DNA of 64,000 nucleotides from the NCBI GenBank assembly GCA_002256995.1, contig NCGX01000001.1:1-64000 (forward strand), in the 5' to 3' direction. This DNA is from Hydrogenophilales bacterium 16-64-40 (GTDB lineage: Bacteria; Pseudomonadota; Gammaproteobacteria; Burkholderiales; Thiobacillaceae). The notes beneath the pieces are model-generated. The model saw only the letters and a program-made list of their open reading frames with translations. It was not told where the DNA came from and ran no database searches. Positions 48,812 to 57,309 of this stretch are shown here, in pieces; position 1 is the first letter of the stretch, and the number at the start of each line of letters is the position of its first letter. Position numbers and translations under genes: made by a program.

Positions 48812-49135
48812 TCAATACTTCAGGTACAGGCCTTTCTGCTTGGAGAAATACAGCGCCAGATCAAGCATGTCGGCATCGGACAGCGCCTCCACCTGGCCGG
48901 CCATGAGCGGGTTGTTGCGCTTACCCGACTTATAGTGCTTGAGGGCCTGATAAAGGTAGTCGCGGTTTTGGCCCGCCAGCTTGGGAAAAGAGGGCACGGT
49001 GCTGTTGCCGTCCGCGCCGTGACAGGCGGCGCAGGTGGTCGACTTGGCCTTGCCCGCTTCATAATTGCCCTTGGCGTGAACCGGCAGTGAGGCACCCAGC
49101 GCAACCGCAGCGAGGATAAACAATGTTTTTTTCAT
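48812..49135 (-). CDS. periplasmic monohaem cytochrome c (second of two)
   Basis: 107 residues from the ATG at 49135 (a longer frame through the upstream gene is not real). Sec signal KTLFILAAVALGASLPVHA (cleaved near residue 20), haem motif CAACHG, and an axial Met probably in PSFPKLAGQ or NPLMAGQ. NYEAGKAKSTTCAACHGADGNS and LDLALYFSKQK are as in the c4/c5 half-domains. Electron carrier in the periplasm. It follows the first cytochrome by 17 bp. Confidence 0.92.
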   Translation of the reverse strand: MKKTLFILAAVALGASLPVHAKGNYEAGKAKSTTCAACHGADGNSTVPSFPKLAGQNRDYLYQALKHYKSGKRNNPLMAGQVEALSDADMLDLALYFSKQKGLYLKY

Positions 49136-49152
49136 GGTGTTGTCCTCGGTTG

Positions 49153-49488
49153 TCAGTTGGCAGCGCCAGTATAGGACGACGCGTAATAGGCCGCGAGATC
49201 TTCCATGTCCTGCTCGGACAGGCTGCCGGCAATGGCCACCATGCTCGGGTGGCTGCGCTCGCCGCTCTTGTAGGCTTTGAGCGCGGCCACCATGTATTCG
49301 GCGTGCTGCCCGCCCAGCATGGGAACGCTGTATACGGTGGGATAGGCGGTGCGCCAGCCGGGAATGCCGTGGCAGCCTGCACACATCGAAGTCTTGAGTT
49401 GCCCGGCCTTGGGGTCGCCCGCTGCCTGTACCGGCACGGCCAACGCCATCAGCACGGACGCGCACAGCGTCATCGTGATGGTTTTCAT
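49153..49488 (-). CDS. periplasmic monohaem cytochrome c (first of two)
   Basis: 111 residues from the ATG at 49488, with GAGGAAG directly ahead as ribosome-binding site. Sec signal TMTLCASVLMALAVPVQA, haem motif CAGCHG, then an insert IPGWRTAYPTVYSVPMLGGQHAEYMVAALKAYKSGERSHPSM that places the axial Met in VPMLGGQ. It resembles the N-terminal half of dihaem cytochrome c4, and the next gene the other half. Shares a 165-bp upstream region with the divergent SulP gene. Confidence 0.92.
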   Translation of the reverse strand: MKTITMTLCASVLMALAVPVQAAGDPKAGQLKTSMCAGCHGIPGWRTAYPTVYSVPMLGGQHAEYMVAALKAYKSGERSHPSMVAIAGSLSEQDMEDLAAYYASSYTGAAN

Positions 49489-49602
49489 CTTCCTCGCTCT
49501 CTCTGGTTGTGTTGTCGTCAGGCCCTGTCTGATGCAGGGTTTGGGACCGATTATAAAGCCGGACCACCCGATTGACGAACGCACCCCCATGCAAAAATCC
49601 TT

Positions 49603-49621
49603 TTATAGCAACCAGTTATAG
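49603..49621. promoter_or_regulatory. direct repeat in the SulP/cytochrome intergenic region
   Basis: TTATAG at 49603-49608 and again at 49616-49621, a 13-bp period, 32-50 bp before the SulP start codon, followed by AT-rich TATTATTCGTTAATATG. It could be an activator site or an AT-rich promoter element. No factor can be assigned. Confidence 0.3.
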
Positions 49622-49652
49622 TATTATTCGTTAATATGCTTCTGGAGTTGAC

Positions 49653-51497
49653 GTGATCAATCTCAAGGCCTGCCCGCTCTGGCTCTACCGCCTGTTGCCC
49701 TTTTTGCGCTGGTGGCCCAACGTCACCCAACAGACCTTCAAGGCCGACACGATCGCCGCGTTCACCGGCGCACTCATCGTGCTGCCGCAGGCAGTGGCGT
49801 TTGCCACCATTGCCGGGCTGCCGCCGGAATACGGCCTGTATGCCGCGATGGTGCCCGCCATCGTCGCGGCGCTGTGGGGGTCGAGCTGGCACCTGGTGTC
49901 GGGACCGACGACCGCGATCTCGATCGTGGTGTTTGCCTCGATCAGTCCGCTGGCCGAACCCGGCAGCCCGCAATACATCGGGCTGGTGCTCACGCTGACG
50001 CTGCTGGCCGGCCTGATCCAGCTGGCGATGGGTCTGGCGCGGCTGGGCCTGCTGGTCAATTTCATCTCGCACAGCGTCATCATCGGCTTCACTGCCGGTG
50101 CGGCGATCCTCATCGCGGCCAGCCAGATCAAGAACTTCTTCGGCCTCGAGATGCCGCGCGGCGCCCATTTTTACGAGGTGCTGATCCAGTTCGGCTCGCA
50201 TATCCCGGACATCCAGCCCTGGGTGTTGACGGTAGGCGTGGTCACGCTGGCAACGGGCATCCTCGCCAAGCGCTATCTGCCGAAGCTGCCGTACATGATC
50301 GTCGCCATGGTGGTGGGCGGCGCGGTGGCGGCGGTCCTCAATGTCCAGTTCGGCAGCGAGGCGACCGGCATCCGCACGGTCGGCGCGCTGGTGGCGTCGT
50401 TCCCACCGCTGTCGCGGCCGGATTTCTCGTTCGCCGCTATCCAGCAGACCCTGTTTCCGGCCACCATCGTCGCGATCCTGGCACTGACCGAGGCGGTGGC
50501 GATCGCGCGTTCGGTCGCCACCAAGTCCGACCAGCGCATCGACAGCAACCAGGAATTCGTCGGCCAGGGCCTGTCCAACATTGCCGGCAGTTTTTTCTCC
50601 GGCTACGCCGCCAGCGGCTCGTTCAACCGCAGCGGGGTGAACTACGCCTCGGGCGCCAGGACGCCGCTGGCCGCCGCACTGTCGGCGGTGTTCCTGCTGC
50701 TGATCGTGCTGCTGGTCGCGCCGCTCGCGGCCTACCTGCCGGTGCCGTCGATGGCGGCGATCCTGTTCATCGTGGCGTGGAGCCTGATCGACTTCCACCA
50801 TATCGGCGTCATCCTCAAGCGCCACAGGCGCGAGCGCATCGTGCTCGCCCTGACCTTCATCGGCACCCTGATCGACCTGGAGAAAGGCATTTTTCTCGGT
50901 ATTCTGGTGTCGCTGATGTTCTACCTGTATCGCACCTCACAGCCGTCGATCCGCGAACTGGTGCCCTCCCACGTCAACCGCGACAATCCGCGCCGCAAAT
51001 TCGTGCCGCCCGACATCGAGACCCCGGGCTGCCCGCAGCTGACCATGCTGCGTGTGGAAGGCTCGATTTTCTTCGGTGCGGTCGAGCACGTGCAGAAGTC
51101 TTTCCGCAACGTCGATGAATCCGACCCGCAGAAAAAGCACCTGCTGCTGACCTCGCGAGCAATCGGCTTCATCGACCTGGCCGGCGCCGAGTTGCTGGCC
51201 AAGGAGGCCACGCGACGGCGCAAGCTAGGCGGCGGTCTGTATCTGGTGGGGGTGCAACCGGACCTGTGCGAGATGCTGCGCCGCAGCGGCCAGGTCGAGA
51301 CCATCGGCGAGGAACAGATTTTCCGCCAGAAGGGCGACGCCATTCAGGTGATCTACCCGCGGCTGGACAGCGAGATCTGCCGTACCTGCACGGCACGGGT
51401 TTTTCGCGAATGCCACATCGCCCTGCCGGACGGCACGCCGCGCAGCCTCAGTGACCGCGAGCTGGCTGCGCGCGCCGCCACGCCCACGGCGGCATAG
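49653..51497 (+). CDS. SulP-family anion transporter with STAS domain
   Basis: 614 residues with a GTG start at 49653, supported by TGGAG 7 nt before it. Sulfate-permease core about 15-400 (KADTIAAFTGALIVLPQAVAFATIAGLPPEYGLYAAMVPAIV in pieces, SGPTTAISIVVF, SGSFNRSGVNYASGARTPLA) with about 12 membrane spans. The STAS domain (about 455-560) has IDLAG where the phosphorylatable Ser of the usual DxSG is Ala. A Cys-rich tail CRTCTARVFRECH follows. It could carry sulfate, bicarbonate or another anion. The last 50 bp overlap a convergent nuclease gene. Confidence 0.9.
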   Translation: MINLKACPLWLYRLLPFLRWWPNVTQQTFKADTIAAFTGALIVLPQAVAFATIAGLPPEYGLYAAMVPAIVAALWGSSWHLVSGPTTAISIVVFASISPLAEPGSPQYIGLVLTLTLLAGLIQLAMGLARLGLLVNFISHSVIIGFTAGAAILIAASQIKNFFGLEMPRGAHFYEVLIQFGSHIPDIQPWVLTVGVVTLATGILAKRYLPKLPYMIVAMVVGGAVAAVLNVQFGSEATGIRTVGALVASFPPLSRPDFSFAAIQQTLFPATIVAILALTEAVAIARSVATKSDQRIDSNQEFVGQGLSNIAGSFFSGYAASGSFNRSGVNYASGARTPLAAALSAVFLLLIVLLVAPLAAYLPVPSMAAILFIVAWSLIDFHHIGVILKRHRRERIVLALTFIGTLIDLEKGIFLGILVSLMFYLYRTSQPSIRELVPSHVNRDNPRRKFVPPDIETPGCPQLTMLRVEGSIFFGAVEHVQKSFRNVDESDPQKKHLLLTSRAIGFIDLAGAELLAKEATRRRKLGGGLYLVGVQPDLCEMLRRSGQVETIGEEQIFRQKGDAIQVIYPRLDSEICRTCTARVFRECHIALPDGTPRSLSDRELAARAATPTAA

Positions 51498-52014
51498 GCG
51501 CGGGATCCTGCCACAGCCCGATCCGTTCGCGCCGTGCCTCGCGCTGCAACGCCAACAGGCCATGCTGATCCCTGCCGCGTGTCGATGCCCACACAAGCCC
51601 GCGCCGCACCATTTCCTGGTTGACCCGGAGCGCCCGCACCCGAATGTGCGCGATGGTGCGGCCGTAGGTGTCGATGGCGACCGAGTTGACCTCAACCCGC
51701 TGATTCAGCAGCAGCGCCGATAGCGCCCGCGTCGCGGCCACGCCGTGCGGCTGGTCCTGTTCCGGCGCGTCGATCCCGGCCAAGCGGACTTTCAGGAAGG
51801 CGCGCGAACCAGGGGAATAGTGTTCGGGTTTGAACAGCACGGTATCGCCGTCGATCACCGCAAAGACGACGCCCGCAACCGGAGCGGCCCCGGCGCCGCC
51901 AGCCAGCGCGAACAGCAGGCACAGCGCCAAGACCGCCCGAAGGGCGAGTGTCTGGCGGCGTACTCCTTGCGGGTGCAGCGCCAAGGCCGTCCGCAGGGCG
52001 AGCAACGACCTCAC
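51448..52014 (-). CDS. secreted thermonuclease-family (SNase-like) protein
   Basis: 188 residues. An N-terminal hydrophobic signal region (LALRAVLALCLLFALAGGAGA), then SNase fold: VIDGDTVLFK, VRLAGIDAPEQDQPHGVAATRAL with the catalytic Arg and Asp, IDTYGRTIAHIRV, NQEMVRRGLVWAS. Ca2+-dependent cleavage of DNA/RNA outside the cytoplasm is expected. It overlaps recN by 4 nt and, at its 3' end, the convergent SulP gene by 50 bp. Confidence 0.9.
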   Translation of the reverse strand: MRSLLALRTALALHPQGVRRQTLALRAVLALCLLFALAGGAGAAPVAGVVFAVIDGDTVLFKPEHYSPGSRAFLKVRLAGIDAPEQDQPHGVAATRALSALLLNQRVEVNSVAIDTYGRTIAHIRVRALRVNQEMVRRGLVWASTRGRDQHGLLALQREARRERIGLWQDPAPMPPWAWRRAQPARGH

Positions 52015-53666
52015 CCGGCGAGCATTTCCGCGGCGTGCTGTCGCGTCGTGTCGGTGATCTTGACCCCACCCAGCATGCGGGCGAGCTCTTCCACCCGCGC
52101 GTCCGCATCGAGCAATTCGATGTTGGACGACACAAAGCCGCCGCTGGCCTGCCGGGCGACCCGCAAGTGCTGGCTGCCGCGCGCAGCCACCTGCGGCAGA
52201 TGGGTGATGACCAGCACCTGGCGGGTTTCACCCAGCTTCGCCAGCCGGCGTCCGACCGCCTCGGCCACGCTGCCGCCGATGCCGACATCGACCTCGTCGA
52301 AAATCAGCGTCGGCACGCCGGCCACGCCGGACAGCGCGGTCTGGATCGCCAGGCTGATGCGCGACAGCTCGCCGCCCGACGCCACCTTGCCGAGCGGCCC
52401 CGGCGCCAGGCCGGGGTGGCTGGCGACGAGAAAACTGACGTCCTCCAGGCCGTGCGCGCGCGGCTCGCTCACCGGCGGCAGCTGGATGTCGAGCGTGCCG
52501 CCGGCCAGCGCAAGTTCGTGCATCGTCGTCGTCACCTGCTTCGACAGCGCCGCCGCGGCCTTGCGGCGCAGCGCGCCAAGCTGTTTGGCGGCGGTCTGGT
52601 ACTGCGCCCAGGCGGCGTCTTCGTGTGCCTGCAGCGCGTCGAGGTCGTCGCTGGCGGCGAGTTCGGCCAGCCGCGCCTCGAACTGCTGCAGCAAGGCGGC
52701 CAGCGCGTCCGGCTGCACGCGGTGCTTGCGCGCCAGCCGGTGCATCTCGCCCAGGCTACGGTCGAGGTCGACGAGGCGCTCGGGATCGAGGTTCAGGTTG
52801 CCCGCGTAGCGGCGCAGTGCATGCACCGCCTCGGCCAGATCGGCGCTGGCCGAACTCAGCAGGTCGGACACTTCGCGCACGCTGTCGTCCACCGCCTGCA
52901 TGGCGTCAAGCCGTGCGCTCATCGCGCCGAGGCGGCCGGACACCGCCGCCTCGCCCTCATCCAGCCCGTGAATCAGCGCATGGCTGCCCTCGAGCAGGGT
53001 GGTGACGTGCGCCAGCCGCGCGTGTTCGGTCTGGATATCGTCCCAGCGCGCGAGATCGTCGCCCAGTGCACGCAATTCCTCCACCGCCAGCGTCAGGCCC
53101 TCGCGCTCGATCTGCCGTGCCTGGCCGTGGGTTTCCGCCTCCAGCCTGCGCTGGCGGGCAGTCTGCCAGGCATGCCAGGCATCGCTCACCGCCGCTGCTT
53201 GCTGCTGCGCGCCGGCGTAAGCGTCGAGCACCTCGCGCTGGGCCTGCGGGCGCAACAGCGCGTGATGCGCGTGCTGGCCATGGATATCGAGCAGGAATTC
53301 TGCGGCGTCCTTCAGTTGCGCCAGCGGCGCCGCGCTGCCGTTGATGAAGGCGCGCGAGCGGCCGCCGGCGTCGATCACGCGGCGCAGGATCAGCGAGCCG
53401 TCGTCGGCCGCGAAGCCGGCTTCCTCAAGCCAGCTTGCCAGTTGCGGCAGGCCGTCGATCCTGAATTCGGCGACGATCTCGGCGCGCGGCGCGCCCTGGC
53501 GGACCACGCCGGCTTCGGCTCGGTCGCCCAGCGTCAGCGCCAGCGCATCAATCAGGATCGACTTGCCGGCGCCGGTCTCGCCGGTGAGCACGGTGAGCCC
53601 CGGCGCGAAATCGAGTTCGACCGATTCGACCAGCAGGTAATTGCGGATGGACAGATGCGACAGCAT
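52011..53666 (-). CDS. recN: DNA repair protein RecN
   Basis: SMC-like ATPase in double-strand break repair. 551 residues: Walker A GETGAGKSILIDALAL (about 30-45), a central long coiled-coil region (about 150-350) with FLLDIHGQHAHHALL ahead of it, ABC signature region VASGGELSRISLAIQ near 430, and Walker B LIFDEVDVGIGG. Length is as usual. It begins 17 bp after nadK and ends inside the nuclease start. Confidence 0.96.
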   Translation of the reverse strand: MLSHLSIRNYLLVESVELDFAPGLTVLTGETGAGKSILIDALALTLGDRAEAGVVRQGAPRAEIVAEFRIDGLPQLASWLEEAGFAADDGSLILRRVIDAGGRSRAFINGSAAPLAQLKDAAEFLLDIHGQHAHHALLRPQAQREVLDAYAGAQQQAAAVSDAWHAWQTARQRRLEAETHGQARQIEREGLTLAVEELRALGDDLARWDDIQTEHARLAHVTTLLEGSHALIHGLDEGEAAVSGRLGAMSARLDAMQAVDDSVREVSDLLSSASADLAEAVHALRRYAGNLNLDPERLVDLDRSLGEMHRLARKHRVQPDALAALLQQFEARLAELAASDDLDALQAHEDAAWAQYQTAAKQLGALRRKAAAALSKQVTTTMHELALAGGTLDIQLPPVSEPRAHGLEDVSFLVASHPGLAPGPLGKVASGGELSRISLAIQTALSGVAGVPTLIFDEVDVGIGGSVAEAVGRRLAKLGETRQVLVITHLPQVAARGSQHLRVARQASGGFVSSNIELLDADARVEELARMLGGVKITDTTRQHAAEMLAG

Positions 53667-53682
53667 GGGGACGCGCAGTGCG

Positions 53683-54555
53683 TTAAAGCTTCTTGCCCCA
53701 GTGCAGTTTTTGCCGCAGGGTGTCGTAGTAACTGTAGGAATGCGGATGCAGCAGGGTCACCGTACGGCTGGCGCGGGTGACCCACACGTGGTCGCCACTG
53801 AGCAGGTCGAAATGATGCTGGCCGTCGAAGTGGACGCGGGCGTCGTCGGCATAGGTCAGGTGCAGTTCGATGCGCGAATGGCTGCTGACGACAATGGGGC
53901 GCGCCGACAGGGTATGCGGACAGATCGGCACCAGCGAGAAGGCTTCCAGCGTGGGATGCACGATGGGGCCGCCGGCCGACAGCGCATACGCCGTGGTGCC
54001 GGTGGGGCTGGTGACCACCAGGCCGTCGGCCCGCTGGCTGTAGACGAACTCGCTGTTGATGGCGATTTCCAGATCGATCAGGCGACCCGAACCGCCCTTG
54101 CCCACCACCACATCGTTGAACGCGGTGGCCTCGAACACGGTTTCGCCACCACGGCGGACCTGCCCGTTCAGCAGGATGCGTTCTTCCGCCACGTACTGGC
54201 CGCTGAGGATTTCGGCAACGGCGTCGAACATGTCGTCGACCATGATGTCGGTGAGAAAGCCGAGCCGTCCCTGGTTGATCCCGATCAGCGGCACGCCATG
54301 CGGCGCCAGTTCGCGCGCGATCGACAGCATGGTGCCGTCGCCGCCCAGCACCACCACGGCATCGCTTTCGGTCGCCAGATCGTGCAGGCTGCGCCGGGGA
54401 AAATCCTCGATCCCGAGATGCTCTGCCGTCTGGCTGGCCAGCAGCACCGCATGCCCGCGCGCGCGCAGAAACTCCCCCAGCGCGCGCACGGACGCGCCCA
54501 TGTCCTGATTATCGTATTTGCCGACGAGGCCGATGGTGTGGAAGGGGGTTTGCAT
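53683..54555 (-). CDS. nadK: NAD kinase
   Basis: Makes NADP+ from NAD+ and ATP. 290 residues: nucleotide motif GGDGTMLSIARE, NDVVVGKGGSGRLIDLEI, SPTGTTAYALSAGGPIVHP. The N-terminal FHTIGLVGKYDNQDMGASVRAL is the expected start. First gene of the nadK-recN-nuclease run; a perfect -10 lies only about 9 bp upstream of the ATG. Confidence 0.96.
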   Translation of the reverse strand: MQTPFHTIGLVGKYDNQDMGASVRALGEFLRARGHAVLLASQTAEHLGIEDFPRRSLHDLATESDAVVVLGGDGTMLSIARELAPHGVPLIGINQGRLGFLTDIMVDDMFDAVAEILSGQYVAEERILLNGQVRRGGETVFEATAFNDVVVGKGGSGRLIDLEIAINSEFVYSQRADGLVVTSPTGTTAYALSAGGPIVHPTLEAFSLVPICPHTLSARPIVVSSHSRIELHLTYADDARVHFDGQHHFDLLSGDHVWVTRASRTVTLLHPHSYSYYDTLRQKLHWGKKL

Positions 54556-54563
54556 GAGGGACG

Positions 54564-54569
54564 ATTATA
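54564..54569 (-). promoter_or_regulatory. -10 TATAAT just before nadK
   Basis: Perfect TATAAT on the minus strand, 9 bp before the nadK ATG. A start at the usual distance would give a leader of about 2 nt, that is, a near-leaderless mRNA. No clear -35. Confidence 0.4.
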
Positions 54570-54659
54570 AAGGGCTCAGGAGGGCTCAGGGGCGTGGATT
54601 CAGGATTCAGGGAATGTGCTGCACGTTTTTTGATCAAACCTGCGCTACCCCTCACCCCT

Positions 54660-54665
54660 TATAAT
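54660..54665 (+). promoter_or_regulatory. -10 TATAAT just before hrcA
   Basis: Perfect TATAAT 6 bp before the hrcA ATG. The predicted +1 coincides with the start codon. No CIRCE inverted repeat is seen in this gap, so hrcA does not appear autoregulated at this promoter. Confidence 0.4.
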
Positions 54666-54671
54666 CCTCCC

Positions 54672-55688
54672 ATGCTCAACGACCGCGCCCGAATCCTGCT
54701 GAAAGCCCTGGTGGAACGCTATATCGCCGACGGCGAACCGGTGGGGTCACGCACGCTGTCGAAGTACGCTGGCCTCGACCTGTCGCCCGCCAGCATCCGC
54801 AACATCATGTCCGACCTCGAGGAAATCGGCTTCGTCACCAGCCCGCACACCTCTGCCGGGCGGGTGCCGACGCCGCTCGGCTACCGCTTCTTCGTCGACA
54901 CGCTGTTGACGGTGCGCCCGCTGGAGCAGAGCGCGGTCAGCCAGCTCGAAAGCAGCCTGACGCCGTCCGACCCGGCGCGGCTGATGACAGCAGCATCGAC
55001 CCTACTGTCCGACCTCAGCCAGTTTGCCGGGCTGGTGATGACGCCGCGCCGCAATCCGGCGTTTCGCCAGATCGAATTCCTCAGCCTGTCGGACAAGCGC
55101 ATTCTCCTCATCATCGTCACGCTGGAAGGCGAGGTCGAGAACCGCGTCATCCTCACCGACCAGCCCTACAGCGCCTCCGCGCTGACCGAGGCCGCCAACT
55201 TTTTCAACAAGAACTTTGCCGGCCACAGCTTCGACCAGGTGCGCGGTAAGCTGCGCGACGAACTCGGCCGCATGCGCGACGACATCACCCAGTTGATGGC
55301 CGCCGCGGTCGACGCCGGCAGCAAGGCGCTCGACGGCAGCCAGGAAAGCGTGGTGGTGTCGGGCAGCCGCAAGCTGCTCGACGTGCAGGAGCTCTCCAGC
55401 AACATGGGCAGCCTGCGCCGCCTGTTCGACGCCTTCGAACAGAAAACCGGACTGCTGCAACTGCTCGACCGCTCGCGCAACGCCACCGGCGTGCAGATTT
55501 TCATCGGCGGCGAATCCGACATGCTGACATTCGACGAATGCAGTCTGGTCAGCGCGCCCTACTCGGTCGACGGTCAGGTGGTCGGCACCCTCGGCGTCGT
55601 CGGGCCCACCCGCATGGCCTACGAACGCGTGGTTCCGATCGTCGACATCACCGCCAAACTCTTATCGAGCGCGCTGTCCCACCACTGA
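54672..55688 (+). CDS. hrcA: heat-shock transcriptional repressor HrcA
   Basis: Represses groE and dnaK type operons by binding CIRCE. 338 residues from the ATG at 54672 (an upstream extension to 54594 has no family similarity). Winged helix about 3-75 ([46 protein letters not shown]), GAF-like middle, and the C-terminal text IFIGGESDM. Length matches. It overlaps hemH by one base. Confidence 0.95.
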   Translation: MLNDRARILLKALVERYIADGEPVGSRTLSKYAGLDLSPASIRNIMSDLEEIGFVTSPHTSAGRVPTPLGYRFFVDTLLTVRPLEQSAVSQLESSLTPSDPARLMTAASTLLSDLSQFAGLVMTPRRNPAFRQIEFLSLSDKRILLIIVTLEGEVENRVILTDQPYSASALTEAANFFNKNFAGHSFDQVRGKLRDELGRMRDDITQLMAAAVDAGSKALDGSQESVVVSGSRKLLDVQELSSNMGSLRRLFDAFEQKTGLLQLLDRSRNATGVQIFIGGESDMLTFDECSLVSAPYSVDGQVVGTLGVVGPTRMAYERVVPIVDITAKLLSSALSHH

Positions 55689-56791
55689 TGCCCTATCTCA
55701 AAGAACCCGATTACAGCCACGGCCAGCAGTCCAAAACCGGCATCCTGCTGGTCAACCTCGGCACCCCCGAGGCGCCCACCGCCAAGGCGCTGCGACCCTA
55801 TCTGAAGGAATTCCTGTCCGACCCGCGCGTGGTGGAAATTCCGCGCGCGGTGTGGTGGCTGATTCTCAACGGCATCATCCTCAACACCCGGCCGAAAAAA
55901 TCGGCCGAGAAATATGCCGCGATCTGGACCGCCGACGGCTCGCCATTGAGGGTCCACACCGAGAAACAGGCCAAGCTGTTGAAGGGCTGGCTGGGCGAGA
56001 AAGTCGCCAGCCCCTTGATGGTCGAATACGCGATGCGCTACGGCAAACCGTCGGTGCCCGACACGCTGGCGCGAATGAAGGCGGCCGGCTGCGACCGCAT
56101 CCTGATCCTGCCGTCCTATCCGCAATACGCCGCGTCCAGCACCGCCACCGCGTTCGACGCGGCCTACGCCTGGCTGTTGAAAACGCGCAACCAGCCGGCG
56201 CTGCGCACGCTCAAGCACTACCACGACCACCCCACCTACATCCACGCGCTGGCCGCCAACATCCGCGACTACTGGCAGATGCACGGCCGCCCCGACGTGC
56301 TGCTGATGAGCTTCCACGGCGTGCCGCGCTACACGCTGGACAAGGGCGACCCTTACCACTGCGAATGCCACAAGACCGGGCGCCTGCTCGCCGAGGCGCT
56401 CGGGCTGGAGCCCGGCCAGTTCCGTCTCACCTTCCAGTCGCGCTTCGGCCGCGCCGAATGGCTGCAGCCCTACACCGACAAGACGCTGGAAACGCTGGGC
56501 CGCGAAGGCGTGGGCCGCGTCGACGTGGTCGCGCCCGGCTTCACCGCCGACTGCCTGGAAACCCTGGAGGAGCTGGCGATGGAAGGCCGCGCCAGTTTTC
56601 TGCAGGCAGGCGGCAAGGAATTCCACTACATCCCCGCGCTCAACGAGCATCCGCAATGGATCGCCGCGCTGGGCCGGATCGCGCTGGACAATCTGGGCGG
56701 CTGGGCCAGCGAAACCTGGGATCGCGACGCCGACGAACGGGCGCGCCAGGCCAGCAAAAACCTGGCCCTGAACCTGGGTGCGAAGCGTTAA
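55688..56791 (+). CDS. hemH: ferrochelatase
   Basis: Inserts Fe2+ into protoporphyrin IX, last step of haem synthesis. 367 residues from the ATG at 55688, whose A is the last base of the hrcA stop. [26 protein letters not shown] is the family start; the metal-binding His is in [25 protein letters not shown], and the conserved Glu in [12 protein letters not shown]. It supplies haem for the many cytochromes in this region. Confidence 0.96.
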   Translation: MPYLKEPDYSHGQQSKTGILLVNLGTPEAPTAKALRPYLKEFLSDPRVVEIPRAVWWLILNGIILNTRPKKSAEKYAAIWTADGSPLRVHTEKQAKLLKGWLGEKVASPLMVEYAMRYGKPSVPDTLARMKAAGCDRILILPSYPQYAASSTATAFDAAYAWLLKTRNQPALRTLKHYHDHPTYIHALAANIRDYWQMHGRPDVLLMSFHGVPRYTLDKGDPYHCECHKTGRLLAEALGLEPGQFRLTFQSRFGRAEWLQPYTDKTLETLGREGVGRVDVVAPGFTADCLETLEELAMEGRASFLQAGGKEFHYIPALNEHPQWIAALGRIALDNLGGWASETWDRDADERARQASKNLALNLGAKR

Positions 56792-56819
56792 ATAGCCTAG
56801 CCTTAAAAATACCTGTTCA

Positions 56820-56838
56820 GCACGCTGGAAAAGCGTGC
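56820..56838 (+). repeat. hairpin downstream of hemH
   Basis: GCACGCT-GGAAA-AGCGTGC, perfect 7-bp stem, 29 bp past the hemH stop. No T-run. The 190-bp gap to fccA also contains TTGACA at 56857-56862 without a good -10 partner. Confidence 0.4.
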
Positions 56839-56982
56839 CATATAAGCGCCTGCTTGTTGACAAGCTTTTTTTACTACTCCAGCATGGTATGCACAGACTG
56901 ACGGCCTCCAAGACCGGCCAGTTTAAAGGCTTGCGGGGCCGTCACGGTTCCCGTTTTATCCCTCAAATCCCTGGAGGAGTCT

Positions 56983-57288
56983 ATGAAAAACAACAAGATC
57001 ACCCTGGCGTGTGTCGGCCTCGTCGGCCTCGCTGTCTCCGGCATCGCCGGCGCGGTGGACGCGCGCGCCCGTTTCATGGCAGCCAACTGTTCCTATTGCC
57101 ATGGTCCGGATGGCAAGAGCCACGGCGCCATTCCCAGCCTGGCAGGACTTGAGCCCGGCTATTTCGTCAAGCAGATGAAGGCCTTCCAGGATGGTTCCCG
57201 TCCGGCAACCGTCATGAAGAAACACGCAAACGGCTACACCGACGCCGAATTCGAAGCGATGGCCAAGTACTTCGCCGCGATCAAATAA
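56983..57288 (+). CDS. fccA: sulfide dehydrogenase cytochrome subunit, monohaem
   Basis: 101 residues. A Sec signal peptide (residues about 5-24, cleaved near GIAGA-VDA) and one haem motif, CSYCHG (C36, C39, H40), with the axial Met perhaps in KQMKAF or TVMKKH. It accepts electrons from the flavoprotein FccB, encoded 21 bp downstream, in periplasmic sulfide oxidation. The protein is short like the monohaem FccA of Chlorobium, not the dihaem 21-kDa subunit of Allochromatium. GGAGGAG lies 5 nt before the ATG. Confidence 0.88.
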   Translation: MKNNKITLACVGLVGLAVSGIAGAVDARARFMAANCSYCHGPDGKSHGAIPSLAGLEPGYFVKQMKAFQDGSRPATVMKKHANGYTDAEFEAMAKYFAAIK

Positions 57289-57309
57289 GACAAAAGGAGA
57301 CTCTCTATC

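Noticed and set aside
48812-49594. 260-codon frame joining both cytochrome genes
   Set aside because: Only its last 107 codons are a real cytochrome; the rest is out of frame with the upstream cytochrome, which has its own signal peptide and haem motif.
49551-50825. 424-codon minus-strand frame within the SulP gene
   Set aside because: Compositional shadow; low-complexity Gln/Arg/Asp-rich text with no domain.
54660-54672. CIRCE operator expected before hrcA
   Set aside because: No 9-bp inverted repeat of the CIRCE type (TTAGCACTC...GAGTGCTAA) is present in 54556-54671.
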